From Isotricha intestinalis (taxonomy: Eukaryota > Ciliophora > Litostomatea > Vestibuliferida > Isotrichidae), in the NCBI GenBank assembly GCA_023807065.1, contig JAJJLU010000672.1:1-24083 (forward strand): a DNA stretch of 24,083 nt. The letters are read 5' to 3'. A model generated the notes under the pieces. It was not told where the DNA came from. It worked only from the letters and a program-made list of their open reading frames with translations, and ran no database searches. Positions 20,954 through 24,083 of the stretch are shown here, one piece after another. How positions within the stretch are numbered: the stretch's first letter is position 1; each line of letters starts with the position of its first letter. The translations under genes and the position numbers were made by a program.

Positions 20954-22888
20954 ATGTATTTCTATATTTTAATTAGTATTATTTGTTATTCTTTTGAAAT
21001 TTTATGTTATGATAATGAAATATTGTTAAAAAATAAAGAATGTTTTAATATTGAAAATGAATTAGAATTTGACTATGACAAAAATGGATATAAAATATTA
21101 AAAGGGAATCTAAAGATATATTATTCAGATGTTTATCAAAATTTTATAAATATTTCTAATATATTAAAAAATATATTTAATAGAAACAACATTTCATATA
21201 TTAGTATTAGTGGAATTAAAAATTCAATTCAATTTGAATTTAATTTTTTAAAATATGGAAATGAATTTGAAATGATGATAAATATTGATTTATTTAACTG
21301 TGATGAATTTTTAAGATATTATTATAATCTTACTAAAGAAGATACTTTATTTATAAGTCAGTTATTTATATTAGATTTAAATAATGAAAAAAGATTTTTA
21401 CTGAAATATATAATTTATGATAATAATCAAGTTTTGAATTTAAATATTTGTGATCAAAATAAAAAATATTTAAAAATTGTTTATCCTTTAAGCCTATTAA
21501 ATTTAAACAATGAATATTATAGATTAGTTAAACATTTAAGTCAAAAGAAAATAAATATTTTAAATAAAAATGAACCATTTTACAATGATATTTGCTTTTC
21601 ATTTTCATTTAACAATAAGGATATTTCAATAGATGACAGAAGAAAATTGTTTTTTAAAAATTTTTCTATATGTGAAGGATGCTCTTTTAGTGATATAAAT
21701 TATAATAAAAATCAAATTTTATGTCTATGTTCATATAATATGGAATATAATTTTGATAAACCATTTGAAAAAATTTCTTTCATAAATTTCAAAATAATGA
21801 AATGTTACCATAATTTTTTTAATATAAAATTATTCAAAAATATAGGTTTTTACATAGAGTTATCATTTTTAATAATATCAATTGTTTTTGAAATCCATTG
21901 GTATTATTTTTCTTCATCTTTAATAAACAATAAAATTTTAAAAATTTTATCCAAAAAAAGTAACAAAAATTCTATGAAAAATAAGATATTTTCAAAAAGA
22001 AATTTAGTTAATTTCACAATGAAAACTCAAACAAAACTAACATCAGGGATTAATTCTTCAAATTTATTATTACAATCAAATTTAGATTTCTCAAAAAATA
22101 CAATTTCAGAAAATTCAAAATTATCTTTAAATAAAAGTATAATTCAAACAGTAGTAAATGCACCTTCAGAAATTAATAATATTACAATTATAAACAATAA
22201 TTCGATTTTAGAAAAAAAAAGTACAATTCATCGTTGTGTTAATATTGAAGAAAATAATTCAATTAAAGAAAAAAAAGATAATATTACTAACAAAAAGTTT
22301 ATATTAATTTATTGGGATTTATTAAAAATTCATAATAGTGTTTTTAATTTATTTTTTTATAAATTTAAATTCATTCCAGATTCTTCTAAATTTATTTATA
22401 TTACAAATTCAATAAATCTTTTAATTTCATTTACTGTAATATTTTATTTTCCAACTTATATTCATGAAAATTATCTCAATAAAAGTTCAATTTATTTTCT
22501 TCAATTTATCTTTAAATATCATTATCAAAAAGTATTATATTGTATTTTAATTCACTTTATTATTTCTTTTCCATTAAGTTTATTATCTTTTTATAACTTT
22601 AGTAATGCTGATTATTTATTTTCAAATGAAAATCAAAAAATTATTCATTTAATTCATGAAAATAAAATTATAAAAAGAAAAATTTCAGTTTTTTTTAGTA
22701 TTTCATCAATAGTAAATGTATTATCTCTTTATTATATTTCAATATTTTGTATTATTTATGAAAAAACACAATATATTTTTTTATTATTATCATTATTCAC
22801 TTTTTTAATCCAAAATCTTTTATCAATATTAATATTATTAATTATATGTATTGTTTTTTTAAATTCAAATTTAAATCATTTTCTTTAA
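20954..22888 (+). CDS. Multi-TM surface protein with Cys-rich ectodomain
   Basis: Intact 644-residue frame. Residues 1-18 are a signal peptide. A large ectodomain runs to about 295. Its membrane-proximal part has a Cys block: PFYNDIC (208-214), DDRRKLFF, CEGC (240-243), CLC (257-259) and C284. This NDIC...DDR...C..C...C.C arrangement resembles a segment I recall from large ciliate surface proteins; that is memory, not a search. TM helices lie at about 297-319, 479-500, 525-547, 577-602 and 606-636. A Ser/Asn/Lys-rich loop of about 150 residues, probably cytoplasmic, separates the first and second. The layout suggests a receptor or adhesion protein. Function is unassigned. It is the last gene before the telomere. 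Ends TAA; no frame break despite extreme A/T content. Confidence 0.85.
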   Translation: MYFYILISIICYSFEILCYDNEILLKNKECFNIENELEFDYDKNGYKILKGNLKIYYSDVYQNFINISNILKNIFNRNNISYISISGIKNSIQFEFNFLKYGNEFEMMINIDLFNCDEFLRYYYNLTKEDTLFISQLFILDLNNEKRFLLKYIIYDNNQVLNLNICDQNKKYLKIVYPLSLLNLNNEYYRLVKHLSQKKINILNKNEPFYNDICFSFSFNNKDISIDDRRKLFFKNFSICEGCSFSDINYNKNQILCLCSYNMEYNFDKPFEKISFINFKIMKCYHNFFNIKLFKNIGFYIELSFLIISIVFEIHWYYFSSSLINNKILKILSKKSNKNSMKNKIFSKRNLVNFTMKTQTKLTSGINSSNLLLQSNLDFSKNTISENSKLSLNKSIIQTVVNAPSEINNITIINNNSILEKKSTIHRCVNIEENNSIKEKKDNITNKKFILIYWDLLKIHNSVFNLFFYKFKFIPDSSKFIYITNSINLLISFTVIFYFPTYIHENYLNKSSIYFLQFIFKYHYQKVLYCILIHFIISFPLSLLSFYNFSNADYLFSNENQKIIHLIHENKIIKRKISVFFSISSIVNVLSLYYISIFCIIYEKTQYIFLLLSLFTFLIQNLLSILILLIICIVFLNSNLNHFL

Positions 22889-24038
22889 GTGAAAAAATTA
22901 AATTTTTATTCAAAACTCAGAAAAATAAAATAATTAAAATCAAATATTAGTTATATAAATAATAAGATTTCATTATACTAAAAGATTAATCAAGAATCTT
23001 TAAAAGAAAGGAATATATTTTAAATTTTGTTTTTAATCTGTGTTTGGATTTTTTTTATTTCAAAATTTGAAAGTAATTTAACAATATTTAAATAATTTAA
23101 AAATATATATCAATTATTTATATATTTATTTTCTAAACATTATTTAATATTAAAAAAAGGAAAAAAGTTACTTTGTAAGTCATAAAAATAAATTTAATTA
23201 TTTAATCAAAAATTAATTAAATTAAATAAGTTAATTTATATTTAAATAAAAATTTATAAAAAACACTTAAGTATTAAGTCAAAAAGAATTTTTTTAATAT
23301 GAAAAATCAAAAGTCAAAATGAATGCAAGAAACAATATAACAAAAGAAAGAAAAAAATGAAAAAACGAAAAAACAGTAGATATATGATAATTTTGGTTAA
23401 ATTAAAAATTAGTTATATTGAAAGAAATAATTATCTATTAAAAAATAAATTTAAATTAATGATAATGAAAATACAATAAATAAATGAAATTATAATAGAA
23501 AAAATCTATTTTTTTTTTCTTTTATTAAAAAGATGATTTAAGTGGTGAATTTAAAATATATATTTATAAATTTGGTAAAGAAGATAGAATATAATTTCAA
23601 AATTCAATCATTAAATCATCAAATATATCAAACAAAGAAAAAAAAATATCAGTGAAAAATATTTAAAAATAATGATATGAAACTGTAGGTTTAAAAATAA
23701 TTAGAGAAATTACTATTTATATTTTATAGATAAATGAAATAAAGAGGAAATTTAAAAATTAAATGAAAAATCATAATAAAATTCAATTATTAAAAAATTC
23801 GGGCGCTTAAAAGAATATTGTCAGATATTAAAAAAAAATCACATTATAAATAAAAAAATTCACATAGTTATAAAATATTTACATTCAAAAAAGATAATTT
23901 AAAATAGAAAATATACAGGGCTTTAAAATATATAAAGATAATTTAAAAAACATTTACATAAAAAAATAAATAAATTAAATAATAAATAAAAAATTAAAAT
24001 GTATTCATAACAAATTAATAAATAAAATATATTATAAT
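22889..24038. other. Gene-free subtelomeric stretch
   Basis: About 1.15 kb between the last gene and the telomere repeats. Only short frames exist, for example 41 codons from about 23357 (MKKRKNSRYMIILVKL). A coding-like scrap near 23533 (DDLSGEFKIYIYKFGKEDRI) ends in TAA. A small G/C island, TTCGGGCGCTTAA, sits near 23800. No tandem subtelomeric repeat is visible. Confidence 0.45.
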
Positions 24039-24083
24039 TTGGGGATTGGGGTTTGGGTATTGGGGATTGGGGATTGGGGATTG
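24039..24083 (+). repeat. Telomere repeats, unit TTGGGGA
   Basis: Seven-base units from 24039: TTGGGGA, TTGGGGT, TTGGGTA, TTGGGGA, TTGGGGA, TTGGGGA, then TTG at the edge. The G-rich strand runs 5' to 3' off the end, the orientation of a chromosome terminus. The second and third units vary. The array is cut by the window edge. The sequence is close to the Tetrahymena TTGGGG repeat with an added A. Confidence 0.9.

Noticed and set aside
23357..23480. 41-codon small gene in the subtelomere
   Set aside because: Low-complexity Lys/Ile/Asn sequence with no support beyond being open.

Overview
This is a very A+T-rich eukaryotic chromosome end, most likely from a protist. A ciliate or another ciliate-like lineage fits best, but I cannot name a species. 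The evidence is eukaryote-only families (14-3-3, ubiquitin-specific protease, SK-type K+ channel, B-box/kelch protein, kinesin motor), A-rich sequence ahead of the starts, at least two plausible short GT-AG introns, and a terminal array of TTGGGGA repeats at the right edge with the G-rich strand running outward, as at a real telomere. I saw no bacterial signals, transposase, CRISPR array, rRNA or tRNA.

Layout, left to right: a partial unrecognised acidic protein (minus, cut by the left edge); a 5'-truncated SK-like calcium-activated K+ channel (plus); a ubiquitin-specific protease with two predicted introns (plus); a four-TM Cys-rich membrane protein (minus); an ADP-ribosylglycohydrolase (plus); a coiled-coil/helical protein (plus); an Asn/Lys-rich low-complexity protein (minus); a TPM-domain single-pass membrane protein (plus); a B-box/coiled-coil/kelch protein (plus); a broken kinesin motor running into an ORF with nine copies of a Trp-Arg-Gly repeat of about 17 residues (plus); 14-3-3 (plus); about 2.5 kb without a gene that contains a 13-bp inverted repeat; a 644-residue multi-TM protein with a Cys-rich ectodomain (plus); then about 1.1 kb of gene-free subtelomere and the telomere. 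There are no operons. The genes share no single pathway, although channel, 14-3-3, protease, ADP-ribosyl hydrolase and B-box/kelch are all signalling or protein-modification families.

Two features dominate how the window should be read. First, at least ten coding regions change frame by one base, mostly as an apparently missing base in or near A or T runs. Homology continues across the break, so several genes look split but probably are not. Consensus indels are the simplest explanation; obligatory frameshifting is the exciting alternative. Second, every confident gene end uses TAA. TGA occurs in frame twice in the B-box/kelch gene, once exactly where a zinc-ligand Cys is expected, and single in-frame TAA codons interrupt the TPM gene and the kinesin. 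TGA may therefore be a sense codon here.
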